A stretch of 64,000 nucleotides of DNA from Pegoplata infirma (GCA_963921195.1 OY992540.1:57048844-57112843), one strand, 5' to 3'. Counted from the first letter of the stretch, positions 1-11,582 are shown. Numbers and translations: made by a program. Notes: generated from the sequence alone by a model not told the origin.

Positions 1-195
1 GTTTTCAAGCTAAACGGGGCTGTTTTAATTTTATTGTTTATTCTAAATAGTTTTTATAAAAGACTTTAACGATAAAAATTAAATATAATAAAAATCCTGT
101 AAGGGAGAATTTTAGAAATGTAGACTCTAATCCTGATCTTTCCTTAATCAGGTATTTAATATCACCGGGGGCGAAGTTCCGGGCGGGCCTGCTAG
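1..195 (+). mobile_element. Helitron 3' terminus (5' part outside window)
   Basis: The segment ends in a GC-rich hairpin (stem CCGG...CCGG extended by two G-T pairs around a CGAA loop, 165-182) followed about 10 bases later by CTAG at 192-195 and then a T. A short hairpin shortly before CTRR-T is the diagnostic 3' end of canonical Helitrons. The sequence after 195 is plain AT-rich DNA. The left part runs off the window, so length and any Rep/helicase content cannot be judged. Confidence 0.72.
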
Positions 196-1021
196 TTATT
201 TATAAAATCGTACAAAGTATTTATCTAAAATCTGTATTTTAACAAAAAAAAACTCTGTTTTTATCTGAAAAATAAAGATTACAAAGTAAAAAGTAAAATT
301 AAAGATAAAATTTTGTTTTTTGGCCACAAGAAAATACAAAGTTTTTTCTTAAAATCTGTATTTCGACAGATAACTTTTTCGAATATTTGTCGAATTGAGA
401 TTACAGTCATTTAACAGAGTATTTATCAGAGTAATTATTTTTAGTGTACATACAAGTTTTTTTTGTGTTCCTGTTATTTCAATGTTCAATTTACTTCAAT
501 TTCCCTCCACTGCTATTAATTGCATAACATGAAAATTAATGCAATTCATTAAATTTTAAAAAAAGATTGTCTATCTCTGTTGTAGAAACAAGTTCCCCCC
601 TTATACAAATTCTGCACTTGATTGAAAATTTTGTAATAAGTGCAAAAAAAAAAATGTATAAACTTTTTGTTTTCCATTTACTCCCATCCTTAAACAACAC
701 AAAGAAGTACTCAACTTTATAAAAACAAAACTACAGATACAAAAAAAAAAAATATATAAAAACCCATCGCTTCAAAATAATATTTCAATACAAATTTCCC
801 AATAGAACATAAATGCAACCAACAAAAACTAAAAACAAATCAACAAACAGTAGCAGATTGTTTAGAAACCATTTGAAAATTAGAAATGTATAGAAAAGCT
901 AGTAAAACTTCCGTATTTATTGCTTGAATTGCCATTCATATTGAATGAGATGCTAAATAAAAATACAAACTCCTCTAACAAAACTACAAGTACTTGGTAC
1001 ATTCAAAAATAATGTTCTTAA
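196..1021. other. AT-rich sequence without recognised feature
   Basis: No ORF of note, no terminal repeats and no structured repeat were seen. It holds homopolymer A/T runs only. Confidence 0.5.
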
Positions 1022-1177
1022 CCCAGTAAAGAAGTTATCGTAAAGTTAGATAGTAGGCTCAATTTGCAATATTATGAGTTAATTTTAGAAATTTGTCTGC
1101 ATTTTGGTAATAACTCTAATATTTTTATTTTAGTGCTATCAGGTTTTTCTAAAACAGTGATCTAAAGTTTTGCTGGG
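1022..1177. mobile_element. Small MITE, CCCAG ends, TTAA duplication
   Basis: A 156-bp element begins CCCAGTAAAG and ends CTAAAGTTTTGCTGGG. TTAA stands on both sides (1018-1021 and 1178-1181). TTAA duplications are typical of piggyBac and related families; the CCCAG ends resemble the other CCCAG...CTGGG elements in this window, which have 2-bp flanks instead. No coding capacity. Confidence 0.6.
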
Positions 1178-1899
1178 TTAATTAAGGTCATATTGTATTT
1201 CTAAAAATTTTTAGTCTAAAATATAAAGTATACAAAAATATGCTCCTGTGGTAACGGAAATTTTAACCAAAACAAATTTGTATAAACAAACTTTATCAGA
1301 AATCTTAAAAATCATTCATGCATTATTTCCCAAACCTTCTTAAACCCCCCAATCCTCTCCCTAAAAAAATCAAAAAACAAATCAACAAAAAATTGACAAG
1401 TGCATTTTCAAGAGCAGATTAGTTTATTCTTTTCCTTATTTTTTAATGCTTCAATAACTTCTACTAAAAAAGAAAAACCAGTGCATATTCTTGAAAAGAA
1501 GCAACTCCTTTTTTATCCATTTAAAAAATAACAAACTATTCATCATATGTAGTACATACATACATACATATCTGCTTAAGTAAAGTTAAATAGGTTTCAT
1601 TTTTGTTCAATTTTCATCAGAATTTTCTTAAAAAGAAAATTATCAAGTCATGGGTACTCATAATTCATTTTCAAGTTCATTGCAAACATTCATCTTGGTC
1701 ACGCGTACTAGTTTTTTTAATATGAACATTAAGGTGGAACAAATTTACCTTTTTTCGCATTTCAAAAACGTCGGTGTCGAAATATTTGCCTGTAGGATCA
1801 ATTTTAACACAAAAAAAATTATAAACACAAAAAAAATAATGTTTTTAGGCTGAAATCTAATTTTAGAAAAGTTGCAGAACAATACCTTAGTTTGACTAT
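1178..1899. other. AT-rich sequence with short ACAT microsatellite
   Basis: A short (ACAT)n run lies near 1551-1570. No gene is supported; the 67-codon ORF at 1650-1853 has no recognisable protein character. Confidence 0.4.
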
Positions 1900-2303
1900 T
1901 GCTGTGTTTTTCAATAATTGGATTTATTTTCGGATTAATCTTGTTTATTTTAAAATAAATATTTTAACATTCCAAAACAACTTTGGAGTATTTTTTTCCG
2001 TAATCTAATATAAATTAGCATTTATAATCTGAAGAAATAACTAAAAAATTTTGAAAATGAAAAAAGTTATAAATAAAACAAAATTAATCCAATAAAATTT
2101 TTGGACTATTTTGGATTAATTTTGATTTATTAATAACTTTTTTTATTTTCTAATTTTTTTTATTACTTTTTCAGATTATATTTGCTAATTTATCGTAGAT
2201 TACGGAAATCAATATTCCAAATTTGTTTTGGTATGTTAAAATATTTATTTTTAACAAAATATGATTAATCAGAAAATAAAGCCAATTGTTGAAAAACTCA
2301 GCA
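1900..2303. mobile_element. Foldback (inverted-repeat) element, about 404 bp
   Basis: The left arm starts TGCTGTGTTTTTCAATAATT and the right arm ends with its near complement (AATTGTTGAAAAACTCAGCA). The arms are about 200 bp each and meet near 2101. It interrupts a repeat whose uninterrupted form (tttgactatataagc) occurs in reverse complement near 33145; TAT flanks both sides. No ORF. Confidence 0.65.
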
Positions 2304-2379
2304 TATTTATATAAGCTAATGATTAAAAAAAAAGAAAATAAGAATTACTGTTTTCATTTTCTTAAAACAAAAAATTTTT

Positions 2380-3150
2380 GCAACTTCGATTTGTAACCTG
2401 GATAATAACTCAACTGCAGGTGAATAAAAGCGTTTTTAACCAGATGGTGAATAAACGTAACATAATTATTTTTCAACAAAAAAAAATTTTTCATCAATTT
2501 TTTTTTTCATAATCTATTTTTCTTCATCAATTTTTTTATCAAAATTTTTTTATTTTCATAAATTTTTTTAATCAACCTTTTTATTATAAAATTTTTTTTT
2601 TCATAAAATTTTGTTTTTTTTAATTATTTTTTTTTATATCAAATTTTATTTTTTTCAACAAATATTTTTTTTATCAATATTTTTTTTTAATCAATTTTTT
2701 TTTCAACATTTTTTTTTTTCATCAAAATTTTTTTTTTTATAATTTTTTTTCCACATTTTTTTAATCAAATTTTTTTTTTTTTTGTTTCATCAAATTTTTT
2801 TTTTTTTCAAAAAAGGTTTACAACTGTGATTTTTAACTTGGATAATAACTTACATGCTGGTGAATAAAAGCGTTTTTCACCAGAAGGTGAATAAAATGTA
2901 TTATAATAATTTAAAAAAAAAAAAATTGTCAATTTAAATTTTCATAATTTTTTTTCCCCCAATTTTTTTTTATGAATTTTTTATTTTTTCATCAAAAATT
3001 TTTTTTTTATGAAAAAAAAAAATTTTTACAAGAAAATTTTTTCATCAATTTTTTATTATTTCATCAAAAATTGTTTTTGACCAAAATTTTTTTTTCATCA
3101 TTTTTTTTAATAAATTTTTTTTTCATCAATTTTTTTTTCATAAAACTTTC
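2380..3150 (+). repeat. Two direct copies of a leader plus oligo(T)/CATCA tract
   Basis: A leader of about 100 bp (ttcgattt.taac.tggataataact, then gaataaaagcgtttttcacc) occurs at 2384 and again at 2822, about 435 bp apart. Each is followed by a long degenerate tract of T runs broken by CATCAA. The same leader is found at 29480 and, inverted, at 33000-33085 and 57340-57440. ORFs here are artefacts of T runs. Confidence 0.7.
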
Positions 3151-3400
3151 CCAGTTGGCAACGTCCTCGACCCATCCTCAGCGATGGAGCGGTGACATGT
3201 CAGAGTCACTGCTGACATCCACAAGACATCTCTATGTACTGAGTTGATGACAGTTTCATACAAATTTTCAAAATGTCCTCACTCAAAGTCAGCAATGGTC
3301 AGGGCGGACTTTCTGGGGACATGTCACCTAAGACTTCTTTGGGGAAATGTCTGACGTAGGGCATGCGAAAATACAAAACATTTCCGTATTTCCTATAGTT
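3151..3400. other. GC-richer segment of unknown origin
   Basis: Immediately after the oligo(T) tract comes a stretch that is much less AT-biased (cccagttggcaacgtcctcg onward) with repeats of 'gacatgtca'. It starts CCCAG after 'aaacttt', as does the element at 29681, but I found no matching CTGGG end. Unknown. Confidence 0.35.
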
Positions 3401-3449
3401 TTAACTATTATCCATTTTCCTTTATAAATTATAGTTCTCATATAATAAT

Positions 3450-3780
3450 AATTAATATTTTTTTTTTTTTCATTAATATTTTTTTTTTTTCATAAAATAT
3501 TTTTCTTTTTTTTTTTATCAATAATTTTTTTTTCATCAATTTTTTTCACCATATTATTTTTCATCATATTTTTTTTTTCATCAATATTTTTATTTTCATC
3601 AATATTTTTTTTTTTTCATCAATATTTTTTTTTTTCATCAATTGTTTTTTTTCATCAATATTTTTTTTTCATCAATATTTTTTTTATTAATTTTTTTTTT
3701 CATCGAATTGTTTTGTTTCTCAATATTTTTTTATCATGATTTTTTTTTCATCAATATTTTTTTCATAATTTTTTTGACAA
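3450..3780 (+). repeat. CATCAATATTTTTTT simple-sequence array
   Basis: Repeated units of about 15-20 bases, each CATCAATA followed by a T run, with variable run lengths. It is the same type of tract as 2470-2810 and, in reverse, 32380-32960. Confidence 0.75.
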
Positions 3781-3984
3781 AAGTGCACATTACGGAGCAC
3801 AAACATTTTTTGGGGGCCCCGAACCCACCTGGATCCAAAAGAGCTTTCAGGTTTGTGTGGATACTTAAATTAAATGTAATTAGAAAAGAAAAATAAATAT
3901 AAAAAGGGCTAGGTCCCAGGGGCCTTCTAGGTCCATAAAACCGTCCTATTTTTGTTTTCCAAAAATATTCGTTAGAAACCTTTA

Positions 3985-4105
3985 CGGATCATTAATATAT
4001 AAAAAAAACCGGTTCAACCGGTTTTTAGTCAATTTAAAAAACCGAAACCGGTTTTTTTAAAAACGCTGATTTTTAAACTATTCGAAAACCGGGTTTTAAA
4101 AAGTC
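3985..4105. repeat. AACCGGTTTT motif cluster
   Basis: AACCGG/CCGGTT motifs recur in both orientations within about 120 bp. Other hAT-like elements in this window carry family-specific short subterminal motifs of this kind, so this may be an eroded element end; no termini were found. Confidence 0.35.
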
Positions 4106-4289
4106 GAATAATTGATCATTCTACTATTTATACAGCAAAACATTATCATGATTCAATGGTTTGGGCAAGAGTACAAACTTCGCAGACATTTTTATACCCT
4201 CCACTCTAGTGATAGAGTATATATATAAGTTTGTCATTCCGTTTGTAACACATCGAAATATTGGTCTAGGACCCCATAAAGTATATATA

Positions 4290-4776
4290 CCCAGCAAAAA
4301 TTGGCATTACTAGTAATGGGTTTTGTAATCCGAAACAGATGTTAATAAGTAGTTACTTATTGAATGAAACACTAATTATTTAAACAAGGGCGTGAGACAA
4401 AAATAACTAGTGAAGAGTATGGGGATGAATAAGTAGTTACTGCCTCGGATTACAAATAAGGAGTAAAAACCCATTACCAATAAGAAGTAAAATAATTAGT
4501 TAATTAAAACTTTTAAAATTTATCTTGTTTTTACTGATACTTAAAAATTGCGTAATTTTTATTAAGTTTTTAAGTACTTTTAAAGTTAATTGAATTGTAA
4601 AGGTTAAAAACTGCAAGTGCAAGAAGATATTATTACTTAGAGGTGCTTTCATAACATATTACTGAGAAGTAGTTACTTTTGGGCTTAAAATAATGTTAAT
4701 GGTAATGGGTACTCATTATAAATAATGTACTTGGTAATGATTACTTTTCACAACTCATTACCATGTTTTTGCTGGG
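4290..4776. mobile_element. CCCAGCAAAAA MITE inserted at TA
   Basis: Ends are CCCAGCAAAAA and TTTTTGCTGGG, flanked by TA (4288-4289, 4777-4778). The uninterrupted host sequence at 18523-18540 confirms one TA in the empty site. Subterminal sequence carries repeated 'taatgggt' and 'gtaatgagt' motifs shared with the element at 28681-29115. No ORF. Confidence 0.82.
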
Positions 4777-4938
4777 TATTCATGATCCTCGATCGATTTT
4801 AAGTCGATCTAGCGATGTCCGTCCGTAGAAAACACGCTAACTTTTGAAAGACTTTACAGAGGCTACTGAAGTTTGGCATATATGTTGGTCATTTACCTGG
4901 TCAGGTTGGTATTGCAATCCAGCCGAATCGGTCCAGTG

Positions 4939-5775
4939 CACAGTGCCACATTTGGCCAATCTAGGACGACAAAAATCCAATTTTAATTATATTGACATGA
5001 AATTCGGTATAAATGTTTGTTTTGACTTCGAAAATAACATTATGAAAAATGTGGGAGGCAGGTTAAAGGCCACGCCCACTTTTTTTAAAATTTGTAATTT
5101 TGGTTATAATTTTTTTAAATTTGGTATATATACTCTCAATGACTGTAGAAATAATATCACAAAAAAAGGGGGCGGTCAGACAACTGCCACGCCCACTTTT
5201 TTGCAATATGTTTAAAAAATAAGTAAAAACAAGGTTTACATATCGCCCACTGTAGTCGGCGTCGCAGACGGTCGCAAAAGTTAGCCGTTGAAATAAGTAC
5301 TATGGATATTGGTCAATATATCTGAAAAAGTTCGGCGACCAATACGGACCAAACACAAAAGTTCTATTCCATCAAAAAAATAAATATATAATATTCTTTT
5401 CAAAAATTAGTTTTTTGTTAAAAATTTAATAAAAAATAGAAAAATTTGTTTAAAAATAAAGAAAAGATATGACTTAAAGCACTTAAATATCCTTTAAAAT
5501 TACCAAAAAAAGAGTGGATAAATATCTCTTTTTGTTCAAAAGTTACAACAGTTTAAACTCGACTTAATTTATGCGAAATAATGTACACTAGTTACAGGAT
5601 TTTACAAGATTCAAATTTATGCACCCACCTGTTAGTAACGAACAGAATTATCGATCTTATATGATTATTTTCGTGCTATTACGAATGTTCTATAATACAT
5701 ACAAACATATCATGAAAATCGGGGAACTTTTTTTTTGATTTTTGTCGTGCTAGATTGGCCAAATGTGGCACTGTG
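4939..5775. mobile_element. Transib-like MITE with RSS-like ends
   Basis: Both ends begin CACAGTG, and the inverted repeats are about 39 bp with one mismatch. At each end the heptamer is followed by 23 bp and then ACAAAAATC. The flanks are CAGTG and CAGTG (4934-4938, 5776-5780); the empty site (cagtggttcaaaag) is present at 5950 and 18707. A 5-bp duplication with a CACAGTG-type heptamer is the mark of Transib, the relatives of RAG1. The interior has two degenerate direct repeats of about 90 bp ending in gccacgcccac. No transposase is present. Confidence 0.75.
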
Positions 5776-6394
5776 CAGTGGTTCAAAAGTTATAAGCAAA
5801 AGAGTAAATTTCGGCAAGGGTTTTTCGCGAATTTACGAGATAAAAAATATGATAACTTTCGAAAGACAATAATGAGACTGCTGCAACGTGACATGTATCT
5901 TTGCCGTTCCTCAGGTCTGTTTGGTGTTGAAAAATAGCTCAATCGGTTCAGTGGTTCAAAAGTTATAAGCAAAACCCCGAATTTCAGATTGTGTTCATCT
6001 TAAGTGCCACGTGGTAAACAAGTTTTAAAAGCATTGGTGGTAACTTAGCAATGCTTTTCAAACTTGTTTAGGTTTAAAGCAATGCTTTTTAAACTTGTTT
6101 AGTTTTAAAAGCATTGGTAACATAAAAACTAAAAAATTTTACACTCAAAAAAAAAAAAAAAAAATTAGTAATTTTCCTTTTTCCTTTTTTTTTAATGACA
6201 AAAAAAGAGTTTTTTCTCAAAATAAAATATTTCTAATCAAAATTGTTAATATTTTTAACGTTAAAAATGTACTATCCTTTACAAAAAGGCAATATGGAGG
6301 GTATTCATAGATTCGGCAAAGTCGAATTTAACTTTTCTACTTGTTTTTCATACTATTAACAATACTGGTAGGACGTCACTTTAGATATCACTGC

Positions 6395-6625
6395 ATTGCT
6401 TTTTTTTGTTTCATCAAAAATTTTTTTTCTCGAATTTGTTTTTCATCAATTTATTTTTTTCAACAAATTTTTTTCATAAAAATTTTTTTTTCATAAAATT
6501 TTTTTCTTCATCAAAAAATTCTTTTTTTTTCACCGAAATTTTTTGTTCATCAAAACTTTTTTTTTCATAAAAATTTTGGTTTTTATCAAAAAAATTTTTC
6601 TTTTCATTTTTTTCTTATTTTTCTT
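6395..6625 (+). repeat. Oligo(T)/CATCAAA tract
   Basis: T runs separated by CATCAA, CATAAA and CACCGAA. It adjoins an inverted Helentron-like fragment, the same arrangement as at 31590-31840. Confidence 0.65.
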
Positions 6626-6654
6626 GACCAAAACTACTTTTTCACCAAGTCTAA

Positions 6655-7066
6655 AATTCTGACATAAAAATGTTCTATTTCTTTAGAAAATTTACAAAAA
6701 ATAAGTGAGAGTGTGAAATTCTTCTGTGTCGAATCATTTATACTCTCCAAAATGTAAAAAAAAAACATATTTTGCACTTAAGTAATGCACTCATTTACGA
6801 AATTTACAGGTCTTTTGCTTTAAACTGCATCTTGCTTTCCACAGACAGATGGACGGATTTATAAAGCTAAATTGTTTTAGAAACTGATGAATTGTATATA
6901 AAATCAATGAGGTCCTCGACCGATATTTAAATTGGTTTTATATTGAATGGCAAATAACATTATTTTTTCTAAATAAAACTTTGCTTTGACAAGTACTCCC
7001 AAATCTTCAGCAAACAATTATCATGATTTAATGTTGTGGGCTAGATCACAAAATTCGCAGGCATTT
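6655..7066 (-). mobile_element. Helentron-like fragment, inverted
   Basis: Read on the minus strand it has the conserved blocks in order: 'cgaccgaggacctcat' type sequence near 6910, an oligonucleotide repeat remnant near 6840, a TTCGACACAGAAGAATT hairpin-like end and CACTTATTTT. Its far flank (7006-7066) matches 4127-4190, 31940-31997 and 56736-56790. It is diverged, and its TATACCC end is not clear. Confidence 0.55.
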
Positions 7067-7846
7067 TTTCTTTGGTTCTGGTTTTTATTTTCATTACGAA
7101 AAATATTTTGAAGCATTTTGGTTTTAAGATTGAATGCATTGTTTAAGTTAGAAAAAAGCCTGTTGATAAATAAAAACATATAAAGATTTTTCTAGCAAGT
7201 ATCAAATAGTCAATTTAATGTAATTACCTACTAATGACGTAGATGTGGCTACAGAAACCATGGTCTAGGGTAAAACACCATTAATTTAATCTTTTTAAAA
7301 CTTCTTCTTCAATCAAAAACACAAACAGATACATATTTATTTTATTTTTTTTTTTCTTTGAAATTTAAATTCTATTCAACTTCTACCATAAATATATTTG
7401 ATGAAACCGGACCTTGTTTTTTAACATGATATAAAAATTCCCCCCTAATTTTCTAGATTTTTGTTTGCATGCTCTACATATTTTCATGTCCTCACTCAAA
7501 CTTAAACACTCTAGAAGTATTTTCTTTTTTATTTTTTGTTTGTTAAAAACTATTGGTCTCTGCCAGATTTTGTGGCAACGATCATTTATATCAGTAGAAA
7601 AGTAGAAAAATAACAAAATTCCCTAAACGTGACACATGCACGGTTCAGAGTCAAACGAAATGAAGGAAGAAATTGTATTAAAAGTTATTGTTTGTTGTAA
7701 TGTAATTTATGTAGGTTTACAAACATTGATTTTACACTGGAAGAAAATTATTGAATGATTAAGAAAAAATATTTAACAAATGCATCTTTACAAAATTAAA
7801 GGTTTTTGTGAAAAGTTTTGATGAGAAATAAGCTTAAAAAAAAAAA
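7067..7846. other. AT-rich sequence without recognised feature
   Basis: A 77-codon minus-strand ORF at 7383-7616 shows no recognisable protein features. No repeat ends were identified. Confidence 0.4.
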
Positions 7847-7968
7847 TCTGATTAATTTTTATTAAACAATAAAAATTGTTTTATTCGACCTTTAAAATAT
7901 TATATTTTGAGGATGTTTATTCTGGCTCGATGTCATTATTTTCTTTACTAATTTAAACCATGATATTC

Positions 7969-8859
7969 TGTAACGACGTGTTTTCACTGGTTGCTGGGAT
8001 AGAACTCGCGGCGGCCAGGGTTCGTTACAAAAATTTATTTTTTAAGACCGAGAGAGGGGAGAGACAATAAAAAACGGCACAAATGTATTTTTTCCATAAA
8101 ACATTGCAATCTTTATTAAACTTAAAACATATGTCCAACTTATAAAACTACGGCACAACGAAAGTGCAGCACGACGAGGTAAGCCTTATGAGAGATAATT
8201 GTTGTTAGTGGGAATCACTGACAGTGCTTGTAGAAAAAGAGCGAAATGAAAGTACAACTTTTCTCTTTCGTTCTCTCACACTCTATTTGATGATTCGGAT
8301 TCTGACTGCTCCAGTGGACTGGCTAGGAAATTTGGTACAACCGCAAATCCTCACCGAAAGCTAGTACAACTAGACGATCTTGTCCACTGTGATGATGGCA
8401 AATACTGGGTAGACGAGAAATTTGGTACAACCGCTATTCCCGTCTTCGAAAGCTAGTACAACTAGACGATCTTCCAGCACTGCCAGTGAACTTTATTTAG
8501 TTGCCAGATGTAAAACGTCTAACCCAACTAAATAAGGTCTTACCTAAGTGCCGTCCGCTGACGAACTAATTTTCAAACAACACTGCCTTTTATATGATTT
8601 TGCGATCAACATGTACCCACACTAATACTATTAAATTTATAAACAACACAACGAACATCTGTAGACTACAGTTGTACAAAACAAACAGTAGTATAATTTA
8701 GTACGAATGTTTATAAAAGACAGTGTTGTATTTTAGTAGAGGTTATCCGTTACTTAAATTTAAATTTAAAATACTAAATAAAATAATAATAATACACAGT
8801 ATGATACATTACAATATTACATGGGGACAAAAACGAGTCCAGCGACTTTTGTCGTCACA
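7969..8859. mobile_element. Solo LTR of an LTR retrotransposon
   Basis: The 891-bp segment begins TGTAACGAC and ends GTCGTCACA, giving TG...CA ends in a short imperfect inverted repeat. It is flanked by ATTC on both sides (7965-7968, 8860-8863). The empty site 'gatattctcatag' is present in every monomer of the satellite array. There is no internal region, so it is probably left by LTR-LTR recombination. Base composition is richer in GC than its surroundings. Inside, a block with 'aaatttggtacaaccgc' and 'agctagtacaactagacgat' is duplicated (8325-8385 and 8417-8482). Superfamily not assigned; a 4-bp duplication suits Gypsy-like elements. Confidence 0.82.
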
Positions 8860-9142
8860 ATTCTCATAGCATAATTTTCAAGAAAATTATTTTTTGTTTT
8901 AAATTTATTTATGTTGGTCATTTTTGCAAGACTTAATCGACACGTGTTTCGGAATTTGTCAGATTCCATTGTCAAGATTATTTAGCAAAAATAGAAACGA
9001 TTTACTACAAAGTAGCAAACGAGTCTAATGACAAATTGTCTGTGCACAAACTAAAATATTAATACATATTCGACTCTATCCACAATGGGAATTAGAAAGA
9101 CGAAGAAATTGTACTATACTAGTAAGGCAACGATTGTCAATA

Positions 9143-11582
9143 CCCTAGTAAAAATGATTTCGTATATAGCCATGTATAAATTGATACAAATATATCTATT
9201 TATACATAATTATATCTTATTGTATTTAATTATATAAAAAATTAATCAGAAAAAAAACAAATTTCGTATCAAATTATATAAAATTTTATATAACTCTAGA
9301 TAAAGTTTTATAAAATTTGATACGAATTTTGGTCTTATCTGAGAAGTTTTTTATATAATTTTATATAACTAGATATTTATATGGGGGTTTTCGTGTCAAC
9401 TGACACAACTTTTGAAACCGATGTCTTCCGATCGGGATGAAATTTGCACCAAGGTTAGTCCTATTGGATAGTAGTTCAGATACAATTTTTCAACGAGATC
9501 GGTCAAGAACTCTCTGAGTTAGAGGGGGTCGAAATTTGACATTTTGGCCAAAGAGGTGTTGATTCTCATCCATGTAACTTCTTACCTATTGTTTTTAGCA
9601 AAATGTGTCACAAAGAGTTTAGTTAGCTGTTTCTTCAGTCTTTCGAAAAAAAAATATAAAAAAAATAAAAAAAATTTTTTTGATTTTTTTTCTTAAAATT
9701 TTTTTCTTTTTCCTCAAATTGGGCCCTTTTTTTTTTTTTTTTTTTTTTTTGATTCAAAAGAAAGCTTAGGCGATTTCCTTTAAGAGCTGTGGGGTCGCTT
9801 AGTGGGATGCGAGTGGGATATCTATGAAAAAATTTTTTTTTTAACTTTGGAACACAAAAAACGGTTCTTTAATTTGCACTATTAGGCGTGGGATAGCTAA
9901 CCAGTTTTCGATTTCGATCCGCGATACCCTCTAATTTTTTTAGTTTCAAAAAAGAAAGCACGAGCCAAAAAATGGGTGCGTTGGGGAGGGGCCATATGGA
10001 CCCTCATTGGGGTCAAAGTTGGGCGTAAAGAGATACAAATTCTCAAAAAGCCCCAAAACTCCCCTAGAAACGCCCCTGGAAGGGTGCAATGTGAGACCGA
10101 CCTCCAATAATTTTCTGCCCCCAACATTTTTCTTGAACATACCTTACCCCTATTTCCACTTCCTAAGGGGGCTCCCATACAAAATGACATTTTTATAAAA
10201 TTTGCTCCTACCGCTCTAACTGTCCATAGGGTGCCCCTAGAGAAGTAAAATGTATGACCGACCCCCAATATTTTTTCAACTCCAACATTTTCTCAGAATA
10301 TACCTACCCTTTATTTTCAACTCTTAAGGTGGTCCCCATACATTTTTTTTTATTTTTTTTATTAGTTTTTAAAAATACATGTTTTTATAATGTATGGGAG
10401 CCCCTTAGGGAGTGGAGATAGGGTGTTATGATGTTCGGACAAAATGTTGGTAACTAAAAAATAATGGGGGTTAGTCGTAATTTTTACCTCTCTAGGAGGC
10501 ACGGTAGGGGCGGTAGGAGCTGGTTTAATAAAACAAATTTATAAAAAATATAATAAATGTATGGGGACCACCTTAAGGGTTAAAGATACATTGTAGGTAT
10601 GTTTGCAAAAAATGTTGGAATTAATAAAATAATGGAGGTCGGTCATACATTTGGCCCCACTAGGGGCACTTTAGGGTAAGTTAGAATGGTAGGATAAAAT
10701 TTTTTAAAAATGGTTTGTATGGGAGCCCCCTTAGGAAGTGGAAATAGGGGTAAGGTATGTTCAAGAAAAATGTTGGGGGAAGACAATTATTGGAGGTCGG
10801 TCTCACATTGCACCCCTCCAGGGGCGTTTCTAGGGGAGTTTTGGGGCTTTTTGAGGATTTTTACCTCTTTACGCCCAACTTTGACCCCAATGAGGGGCCA
10901 TATGGCCCCTCCCCACCGCACCCATTTTTTGGCTCGTGCTTTATTTTTCGAACCTAAAAAATTTAGAGGGTATCGCGGATCGAAATCGAAAACTGGTTAG
11001 CTATCCCACGCCTAATAGTGCAAATTAAAGAACCGTTTTTTGTGTTCCAAAGTTAAAAAAAAAAAATTTTCATAGATATCCCACTCGCATCCCACTAAGC
11101 GACCCCACAGCTCTTAAAGGAAATCGCCTAAGCTTTCTTTTGAATCAAAAAAAAAAAAAAAAAAAGGGCCCAATTTGAGGAAAAAGTCAAAAAAGTTTTG
11201 GATTTTTAAGAAAAAAAATCAAAAAATTTTTTTTTATTTTTTTTATATTTTTTTTTCGAAAGACTGAAGAAATAGCTATCTAAACTCTTTGGGACACATT
11301 TTGCTAAAAACAATAGGTAAGAAGTTACATGGATGAGAATCAACACCCCTTTGGCCAAAATGTCAAATTTCGACTCTCAGAGAGTTCTTGACCGATCTCG
11401 TTGAAAATTTGTGTCTGAACTACTATCCAATAGGACTAACCTTGGTGAAAATTTCATCCCGATAGGAAGACATCGGTTTCAAAAGTTGTGTCAGTTGACA
11501 CGAAAACCCCCATATGTAAAATTATATATTTATATTTGTTTCAATTTATACATGGATATACACAAAAACATTTTTACTAGGG
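9143..11582. mobile_element. TA-inserted element with CCCTAGTAAAAATG ends
   Basis: Ends are CCCTAGTAAAAATG and CATTTTTACTAGGG, flanked by TA (9141-9142, 11583-11584). The empty site 'gtcaataaccaac' is seen in the satellite monomers. Its own sequence is about 300 bp of TA-rich DNA, including an imperfect inverted repeat (cgtatcaaattatataaaa, 9265-9325). The remainder is a nested foldback at 9383-11511. TA duplication suggests a Tc1/mariner-type MITE. Confidence 0.75.
9383..11511. mobile_element. Long foldback element, GGGGGTTTTCG...CGAAAACCCCC
   Basis: The two arms of about 1 kb are near-complementary along their length and meet near 10450. The flanks read ATAT on both sides (9379-9382, 11512-11515). 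Arms contain poly(T)/poly(A) tracts (9728-9752, 11148-11165) and several modules around 'cggtcatac', 'gggagccccctta' and 'accgaccccc'. The same modules occur in the foldback at 57574-59416. Similar ORFs on opposite strands (9897-10268 minus, 10710-11000 plus) simply reflect the two arms. Confidence 0.8.

Larger units (their letters stand above)
4190..6346 (+). mobile_element. DINE-1/Helentron-like element with two nested insertions
   Basis: It starts tttataccctccac and contains 'ccgtttgtaacacatcgaaat', 'aggaccccataaagtatata', GTCCGTCC and 'aacacgctaacttttgaaag'. It ends with ATTCGGCAAAGTCGAAT then CTACTTGTTT. This order (TATACCC start, short tandem repeats, hairpin, CTTGTTT end) matches the Drosophila INE-1/DINE-1 Helentron-associated elements. 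It is split by insertions at 4290-4776 and 4939-5775, leaving about 0.8 kb of its own sequence. Non-coding. Confidence 0.8.

Noticed and set aside
4844..5215. 123-codon ORF
   Set aside because: It crosses the junction between a Helentron-like element and the Transib-like insertion, so it cannot be an ancestral coding frame.
9897..11000. Similar protein-like ORFs on both strands (9897-10268 minus, 10710-11000 plus)
   Set aside because: They are the two arms of the foldback 9383-11511; similarity follows from arm identity, and no domain is recognisable.
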